The notes under the pieces: model-generated | Seen by the model: the letters and a program-made list of their open reading frames with translations, nothing else | Told to the model about the DNA's origin: nothing | Database searches by the model: none | Position numbers and translations under genes: made by a program | DNA from: Tamarix chinensis | Lineage: Eukaryota > Streptophyta > Magnoliopsida > Caryophyllales > Tamaricaceae | Assembly: GCA_030549775.1 (NCBI GenBank) | Contig: CM060177.1 | Location: forward strand, 90,768,736-90,832,735 | Direction: 5' to 3' | Length of the DNA stretch: 64,000 nucleotides | Part shown: positions 24,837 through 35,373 of the stretch, in pieces | Position numbering within the stretch: the stretch's first letter is position 1 | Layout of the letters: each line of letters starts with the position of its first letter

Positions 24837-25570
24837 GCCTCACGTGTATAGTGACAAGTATAGTCATAGGTTAGATAGTTAGAATAGTTAAATATTCATA
24901 TAGAATATATAATTAAATATCAATCTCGATACGTATAAGTTAAATAGTAGGAATAATTAAACATTCGTACAGAATATATAATCAAATATCGATCTTAATA
25001 CGTAATATCAATTGATATTTAAAGAATTTCGGATTAGCCATTATATGAAAATGATGATACGTGGTAGTTTTAGAACTTCATGTATTTATTGATAATATAT
25101 CAATTATGAATTGAGATTTGTTGATATTTTACTAATATGTATCAATATGTGATACCGATATTTATTATGGAAATAAATAATAATAAAAATTACATCGTAA
25201 AAGCCTTGACGGTGACGCCTTAATATTATGACCACAGCTACAAATATGGCTGTGGTTTTCTTGCTTGGTATCGAATGAGAAGTGTGAATATATGCTAAAT
25301 TTTCAAGTGTTATTCATGTATAAAGTTTTGTATATGAGAATATATATGAAAAAAAGCTTAATTAATTATAGTATCCTTGTGCTTTTACACAATTGGATCT
25401 CAATTTTTTTTTTTTTCAAAAAAGACAACATATGTATATATTGTATACTATATAGTGCTTGATTTCAGAAAGAAAAACCAGGTATACCCTTGTGATTGTT
25501 GAATTCAAAAGAAAAGGAAAAAAGGCCCCTTGATCACCAAGGAGGAAAAAGAAAGGACCACAAAAAAGTA
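24837..25570. other. AT-rich intergenic spacer between convergent genes
   Basis: Separates the 3' ends of OSB and Aux/IAA. Two near-copies of an AATATTCATA(T/C)-AGAATATATAATTAAATATC-like phrase occur around 24,890 and 24,960, a short local duplication. No gene seen. Confidence 0.6.
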
Positions 25571-25576
25571 TTTATT
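25571..25576 (-). terminator. Candidate poly(A) signal of the Aux/IAA gene
   Basis: Minus-strand AATAAA, about 120 bases downstream of the stop codon. Plausible position, but plant poly(A) signals are loosely defined. Confidence 0.4.
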
Positions 25577-25694
25577 GGAATCTAATCTAACAAATTCCTT
25601 CTCCATGAAGTGTGCATTCATATCATCTTCTCTATTTGATTTTGTTTCTTCCTGCGCTGCACTGTTTTGCTCTGCAGGATCTCAACGGCATCAA

Positions 25695-26515
25695 TCATAT
25701 GCATCCTCCCAATCCTTTAACCTCAGAAGATTTCATGACCCTAAGCCTCTTACAAGAAGAAGTAAACATATCCCACGGAACATCACCAACCAACATCCAA
25801 TCTCCATCTTTGTCTTCATAAGTAGGTGCATAATCAGAAAGAGAAGATCCGTCGTTAATATACCCTTCCCTCTCTGAATATTTACCAATTTTGACCTTGA
25901 ACATGGTTTCTATACCATTCTGTAGCTCAGGATAATTGTTGTACATCTTTAGATCAATCTTTCTCAAGTAAGCTGCTCCATCCATGCTTACTTTTACATA
26001 GTTTCCATTGTTTTCGCATTTCATTGAATTTTGCAATTGCAAGCTATTCTTCCTGTATGATCTGACCGGTGGCCATCCCACTATCTGTGTCCTGCGATGA
26101 AGAAATGCCAATATATATAAGTATAAATTTACAATCACAGATACCCCATAAAGTAAGATGCAAATTATTTTTTGGGGGGTTAACTTTAACAAGCTGGGAT
26201 GAAGGGCAGTTTATTTCAGTAAACTACTCACTTGGAAGGAGGTGGGGCATCAACGTTGTTCCTGGCATCTGAGATGCTGGAATTATCATCATCAGCAGCA
26301 GACAGATTTAAATCCTGATCATCATCATCAGTTGTTTCAGGTGATGATCTTTTGTTCTTATTTTGATTATAACTTATGTAGTTGCTCTTCTCCGGCGCTG
26401 CTGCTGGCGGTGGCGGTTGCTCTTCATCGGCACTCCAGGGTAAACCTAGTCTCAGCTCTGTTGCCTTGAGATGACGATCACAATATTCATAGCCACTCTC
26501 TGCCATCCTCTTCAT
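25695..26515 (-). CDS. IAA: Aux/IAA auxin-responsive transcriptional repressor (two exons)
   Basis: Exon 1 is 26515-26232 and exon 2 is 26091-25695, joined across a 140-base GT-AG intron (AA|GTGAGT donor, TCGCAG|GA acceptor) to give 226 residues. Domain I carries the EAR repressor motif TELRLGLP (residues 19-26). A basic NKNKRSS patch follows. Domain II has the intact degron [14 protein letters not shown] (97-110), bound by TIR1/AFB in the presence of auxin. The PB1 dimerisation region includes YVKVSMDG (126-133, invariant Lys) and the acidic face [14 protein letters not shown] (about 188-201), with a basic CKRLRVMK near the C terminus. Aux/IAA proteins bind ARF factors in the nucleus and repress auxin-response genes until degraded. 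Every domain is intact, so it is probably functional. An alternative start at Met4 (26506) is possible. Domains II-IV lie in one exon, which is fewer introns than I expect for the family. Confidence 0.96.
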
Positions 26516-27011
26516 ATTTCTTGCTTCTTGAAATTTGTATGTTATTAGCTTCTTGCTCCTTTGATGAATGATCCCAATGTGTGTTGCAACTCACCTTGTG
26601 AATCGATTCGACGGCGAGAAATGGAAAATTTCCGGTAAGCGATAGATAGTCCGGTGATATACGTGTGTATACGAAAGAGAGAAAGATATTCAGAGGAGAA
26701 CTGCCCGTTTGTTATTATATGAATATGACTTGAGGGAATTATAGTAGTGATGTCTATATATAGATAGATATACAAAGTTACAAACAATGTTGGTTGCTAT
26801 TTTAATGCCCCTCAGCTTGTTAAATACCTTTTTCATGACCCAAAAAGAAGAAAAAAAGAAAAAGGAAAAGAAAAAAGTGTGCTTATCTTCTTTTACGCGG
26901 TTCATGCGATTGTATAACACCATTGATCATTGACAACGGGGACTTGCTTTATTGATTTTTGATCATTTCTTTCTTGGATTTTAAGCAAGCCAACCTATTA
27001 TTCGGTCCACA

Positions 27012-27017
27012 TGTCTC
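27012..27017 (+). promoter_or_regulatory. Canonical AuxRE TGTCTC
   Basis: Exact TGTCTC about 500 bases upstream of the Aux/IAA start codon. A hexamer occurs by chance often, so significance rests on context. Confidence 0.4.
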
Positions 27018-27095
27018 CCTCCCTCCTCCTCATCTAATAATACTCGTCCTTCAGGAATTTTCTTTTTCTTCTTTTTCTTTCTTTCTGCCATACCA

Positions 27096-27101
27096 TGTCG
27101 G
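27096..27101 (+). promoter_or_regulatory. High-affinity AuxRE TGTCGG
   Basis: Exact TGTCGG, the variant bound best by ARF DNA-binding domains in published in-vitro work, 79 bases from the TGTCTC site and in the same orientation. Confidence 0.4.
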
Positions 27102-27379
27102 TTTTATGATATCTGACACATCAGTTGCATTTCACTCGTGTAGAATTCGATCGGAGAGTTTCGTGTCACGGGATGATTCTAAGTAACTTCATCTGTGTAA
27201 AAAAGCTGCATTTGTAGATGTCGTAAGAGTTTGTAGGTAATTGGTTGTAAGTTTGCGTTGGATTTTTGGTCTGAACTTTTTCCCCTATCGCAACGGATGC
27301 GATAAACATACCAGAAGAATTAAACATTGACCAAGAAAATTTATGTAATTTATTAGCGTTGTGTTAGCTAGCTACAGTG

Positions 27380-27398
27380 AGAGAGAGAGAGAGAGAGA
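27380..27398. repeat. (GA)n microsatellite
   Basis: Nineteen bases of GA repeat in the otherwise featureless 27,110-27,589 spacer upstream of the Aux/IAA promoter. Confidence 0.8.
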
Positions 27399-27589
27399 CC
27401 AATTTTTATTATATAAGGCGATGCTCTACAAAATACTTTATACAGAATTTCCAAAAATGAAAAAAATCTAATCGTTAGGTAACTAATATGGATATATATA
27501 AAATTTGGTACGAAAGCTAACGTACAATGTAAACTTAATTACCTTTTAATGTTGGTCATTCGACTATTAAAAATGTAGCTAGGGTAATT

Positions 27590-27894
27590 TGTAACACCCC
27601 GAGTCGATACGACCATACAGGGGCTACCTTGGAGCACCTTTAGATTGATCGGTTGACCCCACAGATCAACACGAGTCTTTTTAGCACGCTTTGTCCTAAC
27701 TCACGTACTTCCCGATAAATTTTCAGAAAATTTCTGAAACTTTCCAGGAGGGTCACCCATCCTAAAATTACTCAACGACTAGCACGCTTAACTGTGAAAT
27801 TCTTATGATGGAATCATCAAAATGATGGTATACCATGTTTATATAAGTAGTCAAATCAATCATTATAACAGTCCGCTCAATTTGGGGTATTACA
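27590..27894 (-). repeat. Cassandra 3' LTR
   Basis: 305 bp. The 5S-like segment is at about 27,742-27,836; the box-C-like GGATGGGTGACC (minus) is at 27,751-27,762. Confidence 0.9.
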
Positions 27895-28041
27895 TTCACC
27901 CCCACTCAAAGAACGCAACGTCCTCGTTGCGCCTCAACCATTAACTGTCTCAATACAATTTTTCCCAAGAATCGTCTCACTAGGTGGCTGACTGGCTCAT
28001 CCAAGTTTAGCTCACGGTCGCTGTTTCACTTTGATACCATT

Positions 28042-28338
28042 TGTAACACCCGAGTCGATACGACTATACGGGGGCTACCTTAGAGCATTTTCGGATTGAT
28101 CACACAGATCAACACGAGTCATTTTAGCACGCTTTGTCCTCACTCACGTGCTTCCCGATAAATTTTTCAGAAAATTTTTAAAATTTCCCAGGAGGGTCAC
28201 CCATCCTAAGATTGCTCCACGGCCAGTACGCTTAACTGTGGAGTTCTTAGGATGGAATCACCAAAAGGATGGTATACCATGTTTATATAAGTAGCCAAAT
28301 CAATCTTTATAACACTCCGCTCAATTTGGGTTATTACA
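28042..28338 (-). repeat. Cassandra 5' LTR
   Basis: 297 bp. The 5S-like segment is at about 28,185-28,281, with GGATGGGTGACC (minus) at 28,195-28,206 and an AGTTAAGCG box within 28,226-28,247. Primer-binding site at 28,029-28,041 on the interior side. Confidence 0.9.
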
Positions 28339-28545
28339 TAATTAATGTAACTTATGTGATTGATGTAATTGGTGAACATTAAGAGTATAAAAATAAGTCC
28401 AACTGATAGTGTTTAATGTTGACTTCAATGGTAGTCATAATATTCAACAATAGTTAAACCAAACAAGTCCCATGATGGATATCAAAACAGGTTATCCAAA
28501 CTGAAACCGAAACCAAATGACTTTACATTCAAGGGATCTCAACAA

Positions 28546-30720
28546 ATCTCCACCTTGACTTGAATCCATTCACACATATAGACAGTACTAGATGCAACTA
28601 AAAGTGCCATATGTACCAAAACTCTTCTCTACCCCAAATTTTCCCCTAAGGGCTAGTACCAACTAGAGACATTAAGCAAGTCTAAATAATGTTGGAACTT
28701 GCTATGGGGAACTAACTTGGTGAACATATAACTAGTATTATCATATATGCCAATCTTCTTCACCTTAATCTGCTTCTTAGTGCATAGGAAGTGATATTGA
28801 ATGTCTATGTGCTTAGTCCATTCATGATAACTTAATCCTTAGGTAAGCATATTGCACTCAAACTACCACATAACACATTAGCTTGATCATGATGCAAACC
28901 AAAATCACTAACAATTCCTTTCAACCAAATCCCCTCTTTAGCAGCTTCTGTCAAAGCCATGTTCTCCACTTCTATAGTATACAAAGTCACTAAAGGTTGA
29001 AGAGTCTCCTTTAGTAGCTTATGTCAAAGCCATGTTCTCCACTTCCGTAGTAGCTTCTGTCAAAGCCATGTTCAACCAAATCCCCTCTTTAGCAGCTTTT
29101 GTCAAAGTCACTAAAGGTTGAAGAGTCTCCTTCCAACTAACAACAAAACTACTAAGAGTAAATACATAACTAGTCATCAAATTTCTAATGTCACATCTCC
29201 AGCATAATTAGAGTTTGAATAACTAACAATCAAACACCTTGTGCCACTCCCATAAATGAGACCAACATTAGATGTACCCCGTAAATAGAGAAATATTCAC
29301 TTTACTACCTACCAGTGTTCCTTACCAATATTATCCATAAACCTACTAACAACATACACAATATTAAGCCTAGTGTATACCATGACATACATCAAGCTAC
29401 CCACTACGTTAGCATACAAAACCTGAGACATATACTCCTTCTTAACATATGACAGAAGAGAAAATGCAACTGACAAATGACAAGTCATATCAGTAAGAGT
29501 ATTTAAAGTATTAGCCTTACTCATCTTGAATTCGGATAACGCCTTCTCAATGTAGCCCTTTTAAGATAAGAAAAGTGCCTTCTATGCTCTATCTCCAAAA
29601 TCTCCATATCCAGATTTTTTTTACGTTGCATGTAGATCCTTCATCTTAAAATTTGAACTGAGAAGATTCTTCAAATTCTGAATATTTAACATATCTCTGG
29701 CGGCTATGATCATATCATCTACATACAGGACCAAATAGATGTACAAACTATCTCTTAGCTTGTTTATGTAAACATAAAATCATATAAACTCTTGTTGTAT
29801 CCTTACCTAATCATGAAATTCTCAAACCTATTGTACCATTTCTTGGTAGACTTCTTAAGACCATATAAAGACTTCTTTAATATACAAATATAATTTTGTT
29901 TCCCAGGAGCTTGGAACCCCTTTGGCCGACTCGTAAAAATTTCATGCTCTAACTCAACATACAAGAAAGTTATCTTGACGTCCAATTGCTCAAGTTCAAG
30001 ATCTTGATGTGCCGCTATTGCCAGTAGTACCCTAATAGAAGTGAACCAGACCATTGGTGAGAATGTATCGTTGTAATCTAATTCTTTTTTCCTAATCAAA
30101 TCCTCTTACAACTAGGTAAGATTTAAACTTAATCACTTCAATAGATGAGATTACTTCCTTCTTATTAAGGACCCACATGCAGCAGATAAATTTTCTCCTA
30201 GGCGGTCTCTAAACCAACCCCCAAATCTTATTCGTAAGTAGGGATTCCATCTCCTCACCTATGAGTAAAATCCGCTACTCAGCATTGGGTTTCAATATGG
30301 ATTATTTGTAGGTGGAGGGCTTTTGATTAACCTCTTCAATTTCCAACAATGCATGACCCACCATATTCTCATACTTGTATATCTTTAGAGGGCCAACTTT
30401 AGTTTTTATTAATCTATCAACAACAATACTATATGGTTGAACTTCTTAATGTTGAGTCTCCACTTTAAGATGTTGTTAATCTTGAACTGCTTGCCTTGGG
30501 TCATTCATAATCTATTTCACTTCAAGGTCCACATGGTTCTAGGAACTATCACTTTTAATAGTAATAAAATACTTCATGGACGTATTAAACATATAATCCT
30601 CATTACACTCCTACTGAATATAACTTTCTTCTCAAATAGAGACCAAATTCTGGCCTAGATTTATCCTTTGAGAAGATATATTATGCCACAGGATGATTCT
30701 AATGTTAGTTGCGACAATAA
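28546..30720 (-). pseudogene. Ty1/copia pol remnant (integrase end, RT, RNase H) with start of 3' LTR
   Basis: On the minus strand, in order: a KKVIFSRSV integrase-tail-like motif (about 30,615); the RT N-terminus with MWVLNKKEV (about 30,170); RT core SPMVWFTSIRVLLAIAAHQ (about 30,050), EQLDVKITFLYVELEHEIF and KKSLYGLKKSTKKWYNRF; the catalytic LYVDDMIIAA (about 29,720); RNase H with SQVLYANVVGSLMYVMVYTR (29,430); and MALTEAAKEGIWLKG followed by a degraded DSQSA-type region (28,950-28,850). The end has GGTGGAGA then TTTGTTGAGATCC near 28,546, resembling a polypurine tract and copia LTR start. Stops and small duplications make it non-functional. Sequence from 28,344 to 28,545 is probably LTR. 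Confidence 0.85.
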
Positions 30721-33700
30721 GTTACATTTTGCTACAATTATGAGACTTTTTAGATTAGTGGTAAATGTATCTTGAATTTATGCTTATGATAATGATATTA
30801 TTAGGAAAATCAAATGAAGAAAGAACTGCATATGGAGAGAATAGAAGGGAAGAACTACTTTTTATTCATACATGGGGATTATCTTACATCTCAAGACACC
30901 TATTACTAATATATATAACTGCATATCATAATGGGGGAGAGAGTTAAGAAATGTGGAAGGTGGAGGAGTAGAAGTAGAGTTAGGGAGTTAAAATCATAAT
31001 AAGGAAGATGTTACAATTGATGGATTTGATAGGAGTGTTAAACAAATGACTTAATGTTATACAAATATATGACATATACACCCATTATATGCAAATAAGT
31101 TATTCTAAACACTTCCCTTAGGATATATGTCTCCTATTATCTACAATACTCCCCCCGAATACACAATTTCTAATATTTATAACACTTTACTTATATGTAT
31201 ATCTTAAAGTATATACCATACCTAATAAGGTTTTGATAATTATAACTAGGGGTATAGGTAAGCCTTTAAAATTTTCCACGTAAGCAAAGCTGCCTTACCG
31301 ACTAAATACTACCTTAAGTGTACACTTTAAACTAATAACTCATTAAAAACTTTGTTAGAAAAATATAATAAGATAAAACTATGGCTAAGGAAAGGAATAT
31401 ATTTTTTCTTCCCCTCAACTTAGTATGTCTCCTCCATACATCATATTACGTATGATTCCATTTAAATGTATAATCACACTTTGATAGTGCTCATATTTGT
31501 GACTTATCTTGTAAGAACTCTATTAGGGACAAAAAAATTACTCTTGTACAAAGACAAGTGTCACTAAAATATTTTTTTATATAACTTCCTTATAAACACC
31601 CACTTATAGCCAATTGACTTAACATTTTTGAATGTTAGATTTCATATTCATATAAATTATACTCATTAAGTAGACACATTCAAATTTTCTTCACATATTC
31701 CAACTCATCCAATCATTTATGCAATGATATTCCATAATTAATCGAGAATAATTATCACTTTTATCCATTATTAGATGCAACTGTTTAAGTAAAAACATCA
31801 TTTATGTATACTTCATCCCATTTTATACCAATTTAAGAATTATTTATGGATATTTTATTCACCAACAAATTCTATTCTCGAATTCCCTCTATATGGATAT
31901 GCCCATTCATTGTGAAAAGTTTTCTATCCTTTTTCAAGGATTATAAATCATCTTGCTAGGGTTCAAATCTTGCTATTAGCCTATAAGAGTCATTACGATG
32001 ATTTTTATGAGTTGGAAATTTATTCAAGGCATATGAATTTCATAATTTCTTGTCAATAATAAATTCAAGTATTTGCTAAGCTACATTTAGCAAGCACAAT
32101 CATCAAGTACACTTTGACTTCCCATTGGGCTCATACCTCATGGAAGATGTTTTTTATGTACCTTACAATTGATTTCCTTCTTCCTTCCCCTAAGGTTTGT
32201 AGTACCATAATTTTCAACTTTATTTGTGGCCTAATTTCATATTCAAGGAGAAGGATGAACATATAGATAACACATCCAAACTTGATGATAAACATTTGGT
32301 TAATTCCAATTAATTAGATATTAGGCCATAACATGATGTGCAATTGGTGCGTACTAAATATTTGTATGCATATTGACATATCCCTTCTATACGCCACTAA
32401 TATAGGTCTAAAAATAAAATACATCATTAATGACTCTACTAAGTTGTTCTACTTCTAACTTGAAGTAGTGAATTGCATTATCATTCTAAGTGGATAGTTA
32501 CTCACTTTTGTACTAGTATTGCAAATGTAATATTCCTAGTTGTCAAATATAAAATGGGACGCTTATATTTCATATATGGATGCATCATTATAGATTATGG
32601 TATAATTTTATGGTCAACATTTGTCCATTTAAGTGTTACAAGGACATAGGAGATTTTACGTTTATTATACTATGACAAATTAATTGTGAATTTGCCAAGA
32701 TGATGATCTGTGCATATAAGATCACTAATCAAAAAAAATCTTTGGGATCCTTAGTGGGTGCTCATGTGAATATCAATGACTCATATATCATTTATTCACT
32801 TTGTGATCTCATTTCTCATACCATAAAGATAAATGTTTATGGTATACTAACTTCTAGTTAGTGACACTTTTTGACTTTTCACATAAATTCAATATACATT
32901 TTGTGTATTTATCTCGTGCTTACTCATAGTTGATCTTGATGGTAGCTATACCATCAAATATCTAGAGACCATAGTAAGTATTTAAAATTTACTTAAAGTA
33001 TAATGCACATTAATTTGCTTGTTCCTTTAAGAAATAAGAGGTTTTCAAAAACCTTGATAAACTAATAATGCCACATATAACATGTACATTACTTCTAATC
33101 AATTGTAGTCTCATAAAATATTACATTCTTAAAATAGAATGTACGGTGGAATTTTGATTGGATAGATCACTTTTCAAGATCATATTTAGGCCTATGGGAT
33201 GGAAAGTTTGTACGCCTCAACCATCAAATTACTTATCAAATAGGAAGCTTTGAGCTTCAATCATCAAACTAGTTCTAAAATGGAAAGCTTCCAACTTTAA
33301 CCATCAAATCCTCTACCCATTAAAACTATAATATAATAGAAGAGGTTATTGTAAATACTCCATCCATTGTAGTGGTAGATGAGACCCAACAATGGTAGGT
33401 TATGATCAATACCAATGATTGAGTGTATGGTCTCATAATCAAGTGGCTGACAAACTTCAAACAAATCAATCACCACTACTTCTTGATTCAAATAAATATC
33501 ATAGGAATTTAAATCCTACTATAAATAAATTTGAAAAAATTAAATAGCACAAATAGAAAGTGAAAAATATAAAATAAGTGTTTGGTTCTTCAAGAATGCC
33601 AAATAGTTTGATATTCTAGATCAATTCAAACTTGAGGTATTTAATATTTTAACCTCTTAATATTCTTATTGGTTATTCTTAAGTATTACAACACCTACAA

Positions 33701-35373
33701 TTTTTGATATTCTTGATCAAATCACACATTAGGTATTCATCACCTTAAATATTTTTATTTACTAAATCGATCTGTGTGAAACTATTCAATGTTTTTAAAT
33801 CATTTTTTCATTTGGATTGAACTTACATAGGGTCTCCAAGACCTTTAATCTTTTGGGTGAAGCTTGAGGCTTCCACCTCAATTGTGCAATTATCTTTCCC
33901 TAATTTACGTACATGGATTTTTTTTTGCCCATTTAGGTTTCTCTCCATTAAATTTAGGTAATGGAGATTTTTTACATAGTGATGGGTGATGAGACCATGA
34001 AACCATCACTTTGATATTACAAATTTTCCTCATATATAGCCAATTTCGACAGTCATCCATCAACTTCTTTTGATTGGCATATGGAGATGGACAATCAAAC
34101 TGCTAAATCACTAACTTTAATATTTAAATAAATCTTACTAGATCATATTAGAATCATTGAAAGTGAAGCTTTAGGCTTCTACCGTCACTTGGCTCTACCA
34201 TCCATCTTACGAGTGGATATCATAGTTGTAATTAAATTAAAATACATATTATATATTATTCATATTGATAAAAATATCAATCAACATAAAAAAATAATAA
34301 ATTAACTAAACACAAATAATTAAGTGGAAGATTTAAATAAGGTAATGGATAATAAGACTGTCAAAATTTTATCTAAAATTAATCATTTCTTTTCAATTAT
34401 TTAAATTGATGGTATAAAATATCAATTACTAAAAATATATAATTATGAGTATAATCTCAAGTGTAGGGAAAACACACACACATGGATATTTAATTATTCA
34501 ATAGAATCCCTATAATAGGTAACTATTAAATTTAGTTGAATGATGAAAGCATCAATTTGTATACTATTATAAACATGTCTTCCATACACCTTTCCATGGT
34601 CAACACACAGAGTACCTATCACTTATCATCAATCTTGTAGATAGTGCACTTAATTTAATGAGCCAAGAATGTTATAATTATCTAAACTAGTGCCTGAATC
34701 GGATGAACTATCTCATGGCGGCTCCTTATTCCAATATTAGATCTATATGTACAAAATTACATAAAACAAAAAAGTAGACAATTCTAAAACCATAAGAAAC
34801 CTTCCGCAAGCTTCCATGAAGTCAATAAATAAAAACTTTAGAATAAAATTTGCTACAAGTTTGAAACAATATTGTATATAGGTGAGTTGTAAATCCATAT
34901 GATTAAAGACGAAATGATTAATGAAGATGATATTTTTGGTCTTATTCTATGATATTAAAAAAAAAACATATGTGAATGAAATATTGCATCCAAAACAAAA
35001 CTATAAAATTATCGTGATTTAAAAGTTATCGTGTTAATAGCAAGTGATAATATTAGAAAAATCAAATGAAGAAAGAAGAACATATAGAGAGAAGATAAGG
35101 GGGTAAACACTTTTTTTTTCACATGTATGAATTATCTTACATCTTAATACACCTCTTGCTAATATGTATACAACTCCATGTTATAATTGTAGAAGGATTT
35201 AAGGAATATGGAAAGTATTGGAGGAGATATAGAGTTAGTGGGTTACAACTTACAACCATGATCAAAAATAGTTTGCAAATGATAGGTTAAATAGAGGCGT
35301 TAAACTTATGATTGAATGTTATAAAAATATATGAGAGGTACATCTATTATATGTAAGTAAGATGTTTACAACA
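30675..35373 (-). mobile_element. LTR-flanked retroelement, noncoding interior
   Basis: Related direct repeats occupy about 30,675-31,111 and 34,957-35,373; both contain an AAATCAAATGAAGAAAGAA block and an ATTATCTTACATCT block. On the minus strand they begin TGTTTAGAATAAC and TGTTGTAAACATC. A purine tract (CCTAAGGGAAG) precedes the 3' LTR, and a second G-rich tract lies at about 31,150. A degenerate GATATCATAGAA motif near 34,943-34,956 may be the primer-binding site. The 3.8-kb interior is AT-rich with many stops and no domain I can name, although copia is likely by structure. The lower boundary abuts the copia pol fragment and is approximate. Confidence 0.6.

Larger units (their letters stand above)
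26516..27110 (-). promoter_or_regulatory. Aux/IAA promoter and 5' UTR
   Basis: Reading on the minus strand, TATATATAG lies at about 26,763-26,755, roughly 240 bases before the ATG, implying transcription start near 26,725 and a leader of about 210 bases with GAGA-rich sequence. Upstream, on the plus strand, lie TGTCTC (27,012-27,017) and TGTCGG (27,096-27,101). These match the classical and the high-affinity ARF-binding core sequences. Aux/IAA genes are typically auxin-induced through such sites. The function here is inferred from sequence. Confidence 0.55.
27590..28338 (-). mobile_element. Complete Cassandra TRIM retrotransposon with 5S rRNA-like LTRs
   Basis: 749 bp: LTRs of 305 and 297 bp (27590-27894 and 28042-28338) in TGTAA...TTACA form flank a 147-bp interior. 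It is bounded by a perfect 5-bp duplication TAATT (27585-27589 and 28339-28343). On the minus strand the 5' LTR is followed by ATGGTATCAAAGTG, an initiator-Met tRNA primer-binding site. A G-rich tract (GAGTGGGGGTGAA) precedes the 3' LTR. Each LTR contains a 5S rRNA-derived segment including GGATGGGTGACC and AGTTAAGCG. These are the hallmarks of Cassandra, a non-coding element mobilised by other retrotransposons. LTR differences show it is not recent. Confidence 0.92.

Noticed and set aside
27742..28281. Standalone 5S rRNA genes
   Set aside because: The 5S-like stretches are truncated, diverged and sit symmetrically inside Cassandra LTRs.
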